Below are positions 8,967-16,669 of a DNA stretch of 64,000 bases, piece by piece. Position 1 is the first letter of the stretch; each line of letters starts with the position of its first letter. The notes under the pieces are model-generated. The model had not been told where the DNA came from. It searched no databases and was given only the letters and a program-made list of their open reading frames with translations. The stretch lies in the NCBI RefSeq assembly GCF_018614975.1, contig NZ_JAGGNR010000010.1, positions 186,001 to 250,000 on the forward strand, in the 5' to 3' direction. Source of the DNA: Paenibacillus polymyxa (lineage in GTDB: Bacteria > Bacillota > Bacilli > Paenibacillales > Paenibacillaceae). The translations under genes were made by a program, and so were the position numbers.

Positions 8967-9683
8967 ATGGAGCCGAAGGTATCAATTGTCATTCCTTTTT
9001 ATAATTGCGCGTACATCGAGCAGGCTGTTCACAGTGCCATTCACCAGACGTATCCGCATATCGAAGTCATCGTGGTAGATGATGGGTCAACCGAGCACGT
9101 GGAGAAGCTGCAACCATTCATGGATTCCATCCGCTATATTCACAAAGAAAACGGTGGAACGGCGACAGCATTAAATGAGGGCATCAAACATGCAACAGGG
9201 GATTACTTTGTCTGGCTCAGCTCAGATGATGTGATGCTGCTGGACCGGGTGGAGAAACAATTGAAATTTATGCGTGAGGTCAAGGCTTCGTTCTGCCATG
9301 GTGCATACCATTATGTGAATGAGAGAAGCGAATGGTTGGATACGATGCGGCCGGAAGTCGGCAGTCGTCTGGAGATGTTGCAGGTATTGCTCGAAGGTTG
9401 TCCAATCAATGGCTGTACTGTCATGTTAGAGATGGATGCATTTGAGCGGTTTGGTTTGTTCGACACCGATTTTCGCTACACCCATGACTATGAGATGTGG
9501 ATGAGGCTGTTTCCAATGTATGAGCTGTTCTACTACAATGAACCTCTGATGTGCTACCGTTTGCATGACTCGATGGGGACTAAACGCCATTTCAGGGAGC
9601 TGGTTGCCGAGATGGAACGGGTTCACGCGAAGCATCGGCCTATTCTGTTCAACTTGCTTCAGGTTGGTGGGTACTGGAATTGA
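8967..9683 (+). CDS. GT2 family glycosyltransferase (second of a tandem pair)
   Basis: A 238-residue GT2 enzyme collinear with the gene at 8043: SIVIPFYNC, VVVDDGST, LSSDD and YTHDYEMWMRLF occur at matching positions. ATG 8967 sits behind GGGGAAGGGGAGG. An upstream in-frame ATG at 8934 is possible but would add 11 residues that the paralogue lacks. A TATAAT at 8911-8916 could be its -10 element, with no convincing -35. The gene closes the sugar-nucleotide/glycosyltransferase run and is followed by a terminator hairpin. Duplicated GT2 genes in a glycan locus usually add different residues of one repeat unit. Confidence 0.78.
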   Translation: MEPKVSIVIPFYNCAYIEQAVHSAIHQTYPHIEVIVVDDGSTEHVEKLQPFMDSIRYIHKENGGTATALNEGIKHATGDYFVWLSSDDVMLLDRVEKQLKFMREVKASFCHGAYHYVNERSEWLDTMRPEVGSRLEMLQVLLEGCPINGCTVMLEMDAFERFGLFDTDFRYTHDYEMWMRLFPMYELFYYNEPLMCYRLHDSMGTKRHFRELVAEMERVHAKHRPILFNLLQVGGYWN

Positions 9684-9729
9684 TGGATTTGGCAATGATG
9701 GCCGAATGGAATAGGTGTAAAGGGACAGG

Positions 9730-9783
9730 AGAGCACCCTCATGAAGCACTTTTTAAGTGTTATAAGTGAGATGCTCTTTTTTG
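9730..9783 (+). terminator. Rho-independent terminator of the glycan operon
   Basis: AGAGCA (9730-9735) pairs with TGCTCT (9772-9777), with CTCA/TGAG extending the outer stem and an inner AAGCACTT/AAGTGTT-like hairpin, followed by a run of six T. It ends the forward glycan gene run. Confidence 0.75.
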
Positions 9784-9930
9784 CTCTATGGACAGATTCG
9801 TGGACAGAAAGGGTGAACGATTGCTGAAGTCTCTGTATAATGAAATGATTCATACACGGAAGGGACTGGACTATGCGCAGATATCAATATCTTTAAACCT
9901 AACTATTATATACTAATGGAGGTAAGAGTA

Positions 9931-10464
9931 TTGATTACAGAGTTACACACAGAACGGTTATATTTGCGAAAAATGAACGTATTGGATTCGGCCAGCTTGT
10001 TTGAAATTTGGTCTGATCCGGATGTGACTAGATTTATGAATATCAGTCATTTTACGGATGAAAATCAAGCTATAGAAATGATTAATCTACTGAATGATCT
10101 TGCTCAGGAAAACAAGGCCATGCGGTTCTCAATCATTGCGCAAGAGTCTAACGAAATCATAGGTTCCTGTGGTTATAATTCACTGGATTTTGACAATCTT
10201 AAAGCAGAAATCGGGTATGACATTGCCAGATCACACTGGGGGAAAGGCTATGCTACGGAAGCGATCTCTTCTTTGTTAGCTCATGCATTCTCGACTATGA
10301 AGCTGAATCGGATTGAAGCAAAGGTTGATCCCGATAATTTGAATTCTATCAAGCTATTAAAAAATCTCAATTTCACATACGAAGGTACCCTCAGAGCATA
10401 CGAGAGGGCAGGCGAAACGTTCAGTGATCTGAATATGTATTCCAAGTTGGCGACAGATGAATAA
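9931..10464 (+). CDS. GNAT family N-acetyltransferase (RimJ/RimL-like)
   Basis: A 177-residue GNAT acetyltransferase. Seen: LHTERLYLRKM at the start, EIGYDIARSHWGKGYATEA around residue 90 (the acetyl-CoA-binding Gly loop), and LNRIEAKVDPDNLNSIKLLKNL, typical of the RimJ/RimL-like subgroup that acetylates protein N-termini or small molecules. The likely start is TTG 9931, because GGAGGT (9918-9923) is placed correctly for it; an ATG at 9916 overlaps that Shine-Dalgarno sequence. The base composition is more AT-rich than the glycan genes around it, and it is flanked by terminators on both sides, so it looks like an independent insertion into the locus. The substrate is unknown. Confidence 0.75.
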   Translation: MITELHTERLYLRKMNVLDSASLFEIWSDPDVTRFMNISHFTDENQAIEMINLLNDLAQENKAMRFSIIAQESNEIIGSCGYNSLDFDNLKAEIGYDIARSHWGKGYATEAISSLLAHAFSTMKLNRIEAKVDPDNLNSIKLLKNLNFTYEGTLRAYERAGETFSDLNMYSKLATDE

Positions 10465-10477
10465 GATCTGTAATAGC

Positions 10478-10505
10478 GTGTTCTCGGTTCGTTAGAACAC
10501 TTTTG
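10478..10505 (+). terminator. Terminator of the GNAT gene
   Basis: GTGTTCT (10478-10484) pairs with AGAACAC (10494-10500), followed by TTTT. It lies 14 bases after the acetyltransferase stop. Confidence 0.75.
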
Positions 10506-10510
10506 AAGCG

Positions 10511-10558
10511 ACAAGGGGTGTCCTCAGTCATTCATATGACAGATGGGACACCCCTTGT
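10511..10558. terminator. Long perfect inverted repeat, probable convergent terminator
   Basis: The 13-base arms ACAAGGGGTGTCC and GGACACCCCTTGT (10511-10523 and 10546-10558) are perfect, with a second small stem GTCAT/ATGAC in the loop. Placed between convergent genes it should stop transcription of the minus-strand operon that ends at 10605. Confidence 0.7.
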
Positions 10559-10604
10559 TCGATATTTCGGCATGTTATATGAAGACGGTATGTCATTGGA
10601 CGAG

Positions 10605-10775
10605 TCAATCTTTTGAATTCATGATCGCCATCGATGCAGGATCGGGAAATACATACCCTTTAGGCAGCTTCTTCATCAATTCATTCATTACAGCGTAGTC
10701 CACGTCGATGTGAGGTGTGGAAACTGGAGTCGAAAACCAGCGGTTGTATAGATCACTCGGTACAAGTAACGTCAT
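10605..10775 (-). CDS. 56-residue protein coupled to a GT4 gene
   Basis: A small ORF of 56 residues with ATG at 10775-10773. Its start overlaps the stop of the upstream GT4 gene in the ATGA arrangement, and AGGAGG lies 10 bases before it, so it is very probably translated and coupled. The sequence begins MTLLVPSDLYNRWF, contains a helical stretch VMNELMKKLPKG and ends IMNSKD. It has no cysteine, signal peptide or membrane segment. A strong inverted repeat follows 47 bases downstream. I do not recognise a family. Coupling to the glycosyltransferase suggests a partner or regulator of that enzyme, which is inference only. Confidence 0.65.
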   Translation of the reverse strand: MTLLVPSDLYNRWFSTPVSTPHIDVDYAVMNELMKKLPKGYVFPDPASMAIMNSKD

Positions 10776-12007
10776 ATCGTATGTCCTCCTCTGTAGATGG
10801 CTTCTTGGTAGACTTGAAATGTACGCAATCCCATCACTTCCAGTGAACGATGTTGTTCAGCCCAAGCTTTCGCCGCCGCACCCACTGTTCTCCGGGTAAC
10901 ATCATCCTCAAGTAGTGCATCCAACAGTTCACGAAGTGAATCGACATCCTGCGGAGGAACGACCCATCCCGTACGTCCGGGTTCAACCATCTCAGGCATG
11001 CCGGCTGTACCACTGACGATAACAGGTACACCCGCCAGTTGCGCTTCGGTAACGGAGAACGGCTGGGTGTCCTGCAGGCTGGGCTGGACATAGATGTCTG
11101 CATAGCGCAGGAATGAAGGAATATTGTCCAGCTTGCCCCAGAACACAACATCGGCTCCAATACCCGTTGAAGCAGCCTGTGACCGCAATTCATCGGTTAG
11201 TTTGCCTTCTCCTGCGATCCAGCAGACCCAATCGGAACGTTTATTTTTCAGACTGGCTAAGGCCTTGATTAACACATGAACGCCCTTGATGTATTCAAGT
11301 CGTCCGGTAAAGGCAATGACTTTTTTGCCCGCAGGTGGTCGCTGGCGGAACTTCACAGCTGCTGAGGCACGATAGGCTGGCAGATCTACAGCATAGGGAA
11401 TCTGTCTGAACTTTGATTCAGGAACGGCAAGCTCTGTAAGCGTACTCTTGATCCAGTGGCTTGACACGAGAATGAGCTCGGACTGTGCTGCACTTCGCTC
11501 TTCCAATGAGAGAAAGTAACGTCCACGTTTGGATTGCAAATATGAAGATAGGGTAAACTGCGGGTTGGAATTTTGATCGTAAAAGGCTTCACGTGCAAGA
11601 GCGCCATGATAGCTTGTAACCAGTGGGATATTGCGGTTCAAGATGCGTTTTATGGCTACGGCAGCTACCGGATCTTGCGCATGAATAACATCATAGTGGT
11701 TTACCCCGAGATAAGCGACCGCCATCTCGAAGGCATATCTATTCAGTTCATAATAAGCGAGAAGAGGATCGGCAGTGAATTGTGGCAGATCAGTCGGATT
11801 GAGTTTGGCTTGCAGCATAGGCCACACCTTATCCTTGGAGAAAGCGCGGTTCAGATTACGAACATATACTTCGTTATTGGCACTATTTGTGCCCATGATA
11901 TCAACCTCTACACCAAGTGCGATCAGCCTGTCGGCAAGTTGTTTAACATATGTCCATATGCCTCCCATATGTGTTAGCTCCCAATACGTAACGAGCAGAA
12001 CTCTCAT
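10772..12007 (-). CDS. GT4 family glycosyltransferase
   Basis: A 411-residue GT-B retaining glycosyltransferase. Seen: a start like MRVLLVTYWELTHMGGIWTY, an acceptor-domain HAQDPVAAVAI, the sugar-donor domain opening IAFTGRLEYIKGVHVLIKA, and the C-terminal EAQLAGVPVIVSGTAGMPE motif (GT4 E-x7-E region). The ATG at 12007 is preceded by AAGGAGGT at ideal spacing; an in-frame extension to 12130 has no support. It is transcribed away from the neighbouring small gene at 12153 and towards the GNAT gene. Its stop overlaps the 56-residue gene. Role: transfer of a hexose from a nucleotide sugar during cell- or spore-surface glycan synthesis; the substrate is not predictable. Confidence 0.82.
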   Translation of the reverse strand: MRVLLVTYWELTHMGGIWTYVKQLADRLIALGVEVDIMGTNSANNEVYVRNLNRAFSKDKVWPMLQAKLNPTDLPQFTADPLLAYYELNRYAFEMAVAYLGVNHYDVIHAQDPVAAVAIKRILNRNIPLVTSYHGALAREAFYDQNSNPQFTLSSYLQSKRGRYFLSLEERSAAQSELILVSSHWIKSTLTELAVPESKFRQIPYAVDLPAYRASAAVKFRQRPPAGKKVIAFTGRLEYIKGVHVLIKALASLKNKRSDWVCWIAGEGKLTDELRSQAASTGIGADVVFWGKLDNIPSFLRYADIYVQPSLQDTQPFSVTEAQLAGVPVIVSGTAGMPEMVEPGRTGWVVPPQDVDSLRELLDALLEDDVTRRTVGAAAKAWAEQHRSLEVMGLRTFQVYQEAIYRGGHTI

Positions 12008-12152
12008 AGCTACCTCCTTGTCACGGCCTGCACCGGCCGAGCTTCTATCCTTATATTCTATGAAAAAAGAGAACCGGAAGGTCGGGCATTTCCGTGTAAT
12101 TGATCGAAAATGGGTGAATGCAAATGGCAATGGACGAGAGGACGCATATCCT

Positions 12153-12551
12153 ATGTACAGGAAGGTTCATGCTCCGAAGGAGGGATCTACAGTGGCAGTA
12201 TATTTACTTGAGATTCATGAGAATCTGTTACAGACTTTTGTTCCCGTCAAGTATATAGATGTGGAGTTGGCTTATGTGGGCGGTGAGGAAGGGACGGATG
12301 TATTTGTTGGTGGAGCCAGCATTCACGGAGAACTGTACCGACATCTTTTTCACCTAACGTCAAATTCGGGGGGAGCGGGCGGTAATCAGGTCATTCATAA
12401 TCTGGATGTGTCATCCGAGCCTTATGAACTGAGGATCATCAGCAACAGTTCTTCACCGAATTATCTGGTTATTCGAATATATTGCAGAAGTATTCACGGT
12501 CAGACATTGGGCATACTATCAGAACATCAGATGATGAAGATTGCAGATTGA
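12153..12551 (+). CDS. Protein of unknown function, 132 residues
   Basis: I do not recognise this family. From ATG 12153 (GAGAGGA about 10 bases upstream) it is 132 residues. It is beta-rich in appearance, with alternating hydrophobics such as STVAVYLLEIHENLLQ and YVGGEEGTDVFVGGA, and a Gly-rich SNSGGAGGN turn. It ends in a mainly polar tail. It has no signal peptide, no membrane segment and no cysteine cluster. In-frame starts further upstream (GTG 12114, ATG 12060) lack Shine-Dalgarno sequences and would run into the divergent GT4 promoter region. A terminator hairpin follows 38 bases after the stop. Its position between glycan genes may be coincidental. Confidence 0.5.
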   Translation: MYRKVHAPKEGSTVAVYLLEIHENLLQTFVPVKYIDVELAYVGGEEGTDVFVGGASIHGELYRHLFHLTSNSGGAGGNQVIHNLDVSSEPYELRIISNSSSPNYLVIRIYCRSIHGQTLGILSEHQMMKIAD

Positions 12552-12589
12552 TATGGACATAATTAAATAGTCATGAATAACCAACGTGT

Positions 12590-12621
12590 GGAGCAGGGAA
12601 GGTGCCTGTTCCATTTTTTTG
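12590..12621 (+). terminator. Terminator of the 132-residue gene
   Basis: GGAGCAGG (12590-12597) pairs with CCTGTTCC (12605-12612), with one G-T pair, followed by ATTTTTTT. Confidence 0.75.
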
Positions 12622-12697
12622 TAATGAATCCATAGTAGAAATGTCTGAAAAAATAGCATGACAGCAAAGGTGTTTTCATTAGAATTAGATCAGTATT

Positions 12698-12735
12698 AAA
12701 CGAAAGTTTAAAACGACGATTTAAAACGATAGTTT
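12698..12735. promoter_or_regulatory. Two AAACGAWAGTTT palindromes, possible orphan operators
   Basis: AAACGAAAGTTT (12698-12709) and AAACGATAGTTT (12724-12735) have identical AAAC-N4-GTTT half-sites spaced 26 bases start to start. They lie just upstream of a decayed drug-efflux-type gene, where TetR- or MarR-type operators are common. No regulator gene is adjacent. The function is inferred. Confidence 0.35.
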
Positions 12736-12769
12736 GAAATTAGTCGTCAATATAGGCTGAGTGAGACGC

Positions 12770-13228
12770 ATGGATAAGCCTGTGATCTCCTGGATGCTGC
12801 TTGCCCCTGCATTGGGTCCGGTCTTGTCTGGGTGGTTTATTGAATCACTGAGCTGACATTGGATTTTCCTGATTAACTTGCCCATAGGTATTGCAGCTTT
12901 CATTCTATGTATCAAATTTTTGCCTGATACAGATCGTGGACGCACACCTGCACTGGATCTGCTCGGCATGATTCTGGCGCCAATTGCGTTCTCGATGCTC
13001 GCTTACGGTGTGAGTGAGGGTGGAACGAGTTGGACGTCCGCAACAACTCTGACTGGTGTCATTGTGGGTGGTGTAGCGCTCATTTTGTTCATTATTGTGG
13101 AGCTTCGTCATCAAAATCCATTGCTCGAACTCCGGGTACTCAAATCATCTGATTTCTCACGGGGAATTATTCTCGCATGGGTGTCACAAGTGGCGCTGTT
13201 CGGTGCGATGATCCTGATCCCGCGATGA
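12770..13228 (+). pseudogene. Remnant of a DHA2-family (EmrB/QacA-like) MFS transporter
   Basis: Both ends are missing and an internal stop interrupts what remains. Before the stop the frame reads LLAPALGPVLSGWFIE; after it, HWIFLINLPIGIAAF; together these are the well-known segment of 14-helix drug:H+ antiporters. The stop TGA at 12854-12856 stands where the family has tryptophan, so TGG to TGA is the simplest change. About 115 further residues include three predicted membrane helices, then the frame ends after GAMILIPR, far short of the usual length of about 480. The piece therefore covers roughly helices 5-9 of a transporter. The N-terminal third is replaced by unrelated sequence. Confidence 0.8.
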
Positions 13229-13262
13229 TGATGGGACACTAAGACTTCTTTAAAATCATACT

Positions 13263-13300
13263 AAGGCAGTTCAGAGAAATTTTGCTGAACTGCCTTTTTG
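13263..13300 (+). terminator. Strong terminator hairpin
   Basis: AAGGCAGTTCAG (13263-13274) and CTGAACTGCCTT (13285-13296) are perfect 12-base arms with a T-run on the plus strand. It also lies just beyond the stop of the minus-strand GT4 gene, so it may serve both directions. Confidence 0.75.
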
Positions 13301-13306
13301 CTATGC

Positions 13307-14380
13307 TTAATGGAAAATTCGCAGTGCTGTCATCATTTCACGGAAAGAAATGGCATATCGATCTGGCGAAAAAGACAGGCTCATATGCTGTCTGCCCTGA
13401 ATGCGAATATACTCACGCAGTTTCTTGTTTTTCATGAGGTCTCTTGCTTCGGCTACAGCTGCCTCTACATTTCCAATTGGATAAAACTTACCAGTCTTAT
13501 TATGTGTGATAAATGAACGCACACCATCCGAATCCGTGCTGAGCACCGGGCAGCCACAACTGATCGCTTCAGCGACGGCATAACCGAATCCTTCAAGCAG
13601 GGAAGTGGATAACATGATGCCCCCTGAAGCGGCAATCATGGAATAATATGCAGGCATCTGAGAATGAGGAACATTGATAAAGATGCCAATCCGATCCTCA
13701 AGTCCGTATTCTGCCAGCATGTGCCGGAACATGACTTCATCTTCTGGATTAGCCAAAGTTGGATCGTGGAATAACCATAGTCTGGCTTCCGGATTTTTTT
13801 TGACGATTTCACTCGATATGATTAAATATTCACGCCAGTTTTTGTTGTGTTCAAGTCGTCCTACCCAAGCCAGCACCGGATAGGGTGGGGTATCCACCAA
13901 GATTGGTGCAAAGGTGTCCGTATCCAGCATATTGGGAATAACAAACCGATGAAGCCAAGGACAGATATGAATGAACATATCCAGCAGGTGGTCTGTGGGA
14001 GGTATAACGGCAGCATCACAATGAGCTTGAAGGTAAGGGACACCCATCTGTATCGTTTCCAGAGCTTGATCGCGTGTTCCGAGTCCCTGCGCTTCAAAAA
14101 TAATTCGTCCGGTATAACCAAGTCCTCTCAAGCGGCCGGGCATAGCGATGTCTGAAGTGGCAATGATGGCATCATAATGATGAGTATGAATGATATGATG
14201 AATATCCTCGTCACTGGACGCGGTGAAAACGGGCGTATCACTGTTGTTCTGCAATCCCGAGCCTGTGTTGAGATACAATAGGTGCGCTTCAACGCCATGG
14301 CGTTTCAGAACAGCGGTGCGCAGTCGATTTAACGTATCCACGCCACCGCTCGGAACATAAAACGTGAATAATACTTTCAC
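13307..14380 (-). CDS. GT4 family glycosyltransferase
   Basis: A 357-residue GT-B glycosyltransferase. Seen: the N-terminal VLFTFYVPSGGVDTLNRLR, the donor-domain start VLAWVGRLEHNKNWREYL near residue 190, and the E-x7-E region LLEGFGYAVAEAISCGCPVL near 290. The GTG at 14380 is chosen because GAGGGTGA precedes it at good spacing; upstream codons lack such a site. It stands alone on the minus strand between the MFS remnant and a dispersed repeat. It has no signal or membrane segment. It probably belongs functionally with the glycan genes to the left, but it may be an independent surface or teichoic-acid-type sugar transferase. Confidence 0.8.
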   Translation of the reverse strand: MKVLFTFYVPSGGVDTLNRLRTAVLKRHGVEAHLLYLNTGSGLQNNSDTPVFTASSDEDIHHIIHTHHYDAIIATSDIAMPGRLRGLGYTGRIIFEAQGLGTRDQALETIQMGVPYLQAHCDAAVIPPTDHLLDMFIHICPWLHRFVIPNMLDTDTFAPILVDTPPYPVLAWVGRLEHNKNWREYLIISSEIVKKNPEARLWLFHDPTLANPEDEVMFRHMLAEYGLEDRIGIFINVPHSQMPAYYSMIAASGGIMLSTSLLEGFGYAVAEAISCGCPVLSTDSDGVRSFITHNKTGKFYPIGNVEAAVAEARDLMKNKKLREYIRIQGRQHMSLSFSPDRYAISFREMMTALRIFH

Positions 14381-14598
14381 ACGATTCACCCTCTGACTTT
14401 TGGTCAGGAGCACATTCTCCTGTACTCTATGTTACGTTGGCTTTAAGCGCAGGGTGTGGGTGTTGGTCAGGAAGTTCACATTTTGGACAAATATTTTTAA
14501 GCTGCCTTTTAAGTGTCATTAAGCTGAGGCTAGGCTAGCTCACGTAATATACAAGGAACTTCCCGTGTCTATCATCTATTACATAAGTTCAACATAAC

Positions 14599-14749
14599 AT
14601 TTACACGATAACGGAGAGGGCAGAAATAACTTGAAGAAGCGAAGCGTTCGCCTTTATCCCCGGATTTTTCCTTCTGAATGAAGGAATCAAAAAAATCTGG
14701 GGATAACAGTGATCGGAAGGTTATTCTGTCATCGGAGTGCAAGTGTAAT
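14599..14749. repeat. Dispersed ~150-bp structured repeat, family 1, copy A
   Basis: This copy aligns over its whole length with 25651-25805. It is bounded by TTACAC (14601-14606) and GTGTAA (14743-14748) and contains the conserved block GAAGCGTTCGCCTTTATC and a long stem: TTATCCCC pairs with GGGGATAA, and CCTTC with GAAGG at the tip. It lies in the 435-base space between the divergent genes at 14380 and 14816. The rest of that space shows no gene; it should carry both promoters, but I cannot define them. Confidence 0.75.
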
Positions 14750-14815
14750 ATTTTCAGTTGAATTTATATAACGAACGATGGTGCACGGGTATTTTAACGG
14801 GAAAGGATGAATGAT

Positions 14816-15952
14816 GTGCTCGAAGTGAAACAGGTCAGCAAAGTTTACGAAGGGCAACGCGGCGTACATCAACTGGATTTCACCATGGAACGTGGTGAGA
14901 TTGTTGGCTTTCTCGGGCCCAATGGTGCCGGGAAAACAACAACGATGCGTATGATTACCGGATATCTGCATCCAACCGCGGGTTCCATTATGGTGGATGG
15001 AGTATCGGTGCATGAGCAGGGTCAGCGTGTTCGTTCCAAGATTGGGTATTTGCCTGAAACGCCGCCACTGTATCCGGATATGACGGTGCAGTCCTATCTT
15101 AAATTCGTAGCCAATTTGCGAGATGTCCCGGCACGTGAGATTAAGCTGCGGGTCAGTGAGATGGTTAGCAGACTGGGACTTCAGGGTCGGGAGAAACAAC
15201 TGGTACGCGGGTTATCCAAAGGATACAAACAACGCCTTGGACTGGCAGGAGCCATTATTCACAAGCCGGATCTGCTAGTCCTGGATGAGCCCACATCGGG
15301 ACTTGATCCAAATCAGATTATCGAGATCAGAGATCTGATCCGAGAACTGGGAGAGAACCATACGGTACTACTCAGTACGCATATTTTGCCTGAAGTGAGC
15401 ACGCTCTGTAATCGAATGTTGATCATCAATCAGGGACAGCTCGTTCTGGATGGTTCACCTCAGCATTTTGGATCATCAATGGGGGAGCAGTTCAAGGTGT
15501 CGATTGAAGTGAAGGCCACTGCGGAGCAATTACATAATGTGCTGACACCATGGGAGAAGGTGCGGAGTGAAGTCATTCAAGCATCGGATGCGAATACCAG
15601 CAAAGATGCTTCACTTCATTCAAATTCAGCGGATACGGTTAAAATGCTGCTTACTGGAGAAAACTCGGAAGATTTCCGGGAGGAGTTGTTCTACCTTTTG
15701 TCAGGTGCAGGATTACCGATACTGGAGATGAAGAAGGAGAACCTGAGTCTGGAACAGATTTTCCTGAAGCTGACCACAACCGAGGCGACAGACATAGACG
15801 AAAATTCGGCAGATGTGGATAAGGTTGCTGGGGCAGTGATGGATCAAGAGGATGTAACTTCGGACAACGACTCGTCGAGTATATCGGGAACATCAGTTAG
15901 TACAGCAACCGATGCTTCGCCCCAAGCTCGCAAAGGGGAGGACTCCAAATGA
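14816..15952 (+). CDS. ABC transporter ATP-binding protein (GldA-like)
   Basis: A 378-residue ATPase subunit of an ABC-2 type exporter. Seen: Walker A GPNGAGKT at residues 34-41, signature LSKGYKQR near 133-140, Walker B LLVLDEP near 153-159, and SGLD directly after. Residues past about 240 hold a C-terminal domain ending in an acidic Ser/Thr/Asp-rich tail (for example DSSSISGTSVSTATD), longer than usual for this group. The GTG start at 14816 is placed well behind AAAGGA; ATG 14807 is an alternative nearly touching it. Its stop overlaps the permease start (ATGA). With the next three genes it forms a GldA/F/G-like operon, whose cargo is unknown outside gliding Bacteroidetes. Confidence 0.82.
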   Translation: MLEVKQVSKVYEGQRGVHQLDFTMERGEIVGFLGPNGAGKTTTMRMITGYLHPTAGSIMVDGVSVHEQGQRVRSKIGYLPETPPLYPDMTVQSYLKFVANLRDVPAREIKLRVSEMVSRLGLQGREKQLVRGLSKGYKQRLGLAGAIIHKPDLLVLDEPTSGLDPNQIIEIRDLIRELGENHTVLLSTHILPEVSTLCNRMLIINQGQLVLDGSPQHFGSSMGEQFKVSIEVKATAEQLHNVLTPWEKVRSEVIQASDANTSKDASLHSNSADTVKMLLTGENSEDFREELFYLLSGAGLPILEMKKENLSLEQIFLKLTTTEATDIDENSADVDKVAGAVMDQEDVTSDNDSSSISGTSVSTATDASPQARKGEDSK

Positions 15953-16665
15953 GACGAATGATGGCGGTATGCAATAAAGAGCTGCAAGCTTATTTTCTGT
16001 CACCAACGTCCTATTTTGCTTTTGCCGTATATGTACTGATGACCAGTCTGTTGTTCTATTCAAGCTTTGTATATTACCAGCCGAGCATTGTTGATTACCG
16101 TCTCGTACTGGGGGACACGTTATCTATGCTGCTTTTTGTAATCCCATTGTTAACAATGCGACTCGTTGCAGAGGAATTTAGACAAGGAACGGATGAGTTG
16201 TTGCTGACTTCTCCAGCACGTGTAACAGAAATTATTTTTGGCAAATATCTTGCTTCTCTGGCCATTCTGGTTGTGCTCATCCTGTGCAGTCTGGTGTACC
16301 CTTTCATCATGTCGTTCTATGGGACATTGGATATGACGACCGTATGGATGTCTGCGCTGGGTTTATTTTTCCTGGGCGGAAGCATGATGGCGATTGGACT
16401 GTTCGCTTCTACATTATCTCAGCATCAGATGGTGTCTGCGGTAGCGGGTTTTATTATTTTGCTCGTTTTGTGGATGCTTAATTCATTCGCAGGCAATACA
16501 GGTTCTGCTTTGCAGCAGTGGTTGGACCCGTTTGCCCTGACTAACCGGTTCGACAGCTTCATGAAAGGTGTGCTTAGTGGACCGGATATCTTGTATTATG
16601 TCACACTTTCAGGAGTATTTCTGCTGTTAAGCATTCAAATTGTTGAACGGAAGCGGTGGAGGTGA
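15949..16665 (+). CDS. ABC-2 type permease (GldF-like)
   Basis: A 238-residue membrane protein with six predicted helices: an opening KELQAYFLSPTSYFAFAVYV segment, then hydrophobic stretches near residues 20-45, 55-75, 100-125, 135-165, 170-190 and 210-230. MRLVAEEFRQGTDELLLTSP is typical of ABC-2 permeases. It starts inside the ATPase stop and ends 4 bases before the next gene. It forms the membrane channel with the ATPase upstream and the GldG-like protein downstream. Substrate not predictable. Confidence 0.82.
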   Translation: MRRMMAVCNKELQAYFLSPTSYFAFAVYVLMTSLLFYSSFVYYQPSIVDYRLVLGDTLSMLLFVIPLLTMRLVAEEFRQGTDELLLTSPARVTEIIFGKYLASLAILVVLILCSLVYPFIMSFYGTLDMTTVWMSALGLFFLGGSMMAIGLFASTLSQHQMVSAVAGFIILLVLWMLNSFAGNTGSALQQWLDPFALTNRFDSFMKGVLSGPDILYYVTLSGVFLLLSIQIVERKRWR

Positions 16666-16669
16666 GAAG

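Noticed and set aside
11775..12152. Upstream extension of the 132-residue gene
   Set aside because: This part is antisense to the GT4 gene and its promoter region and lacks start signals; the likely start is ATG 12153.
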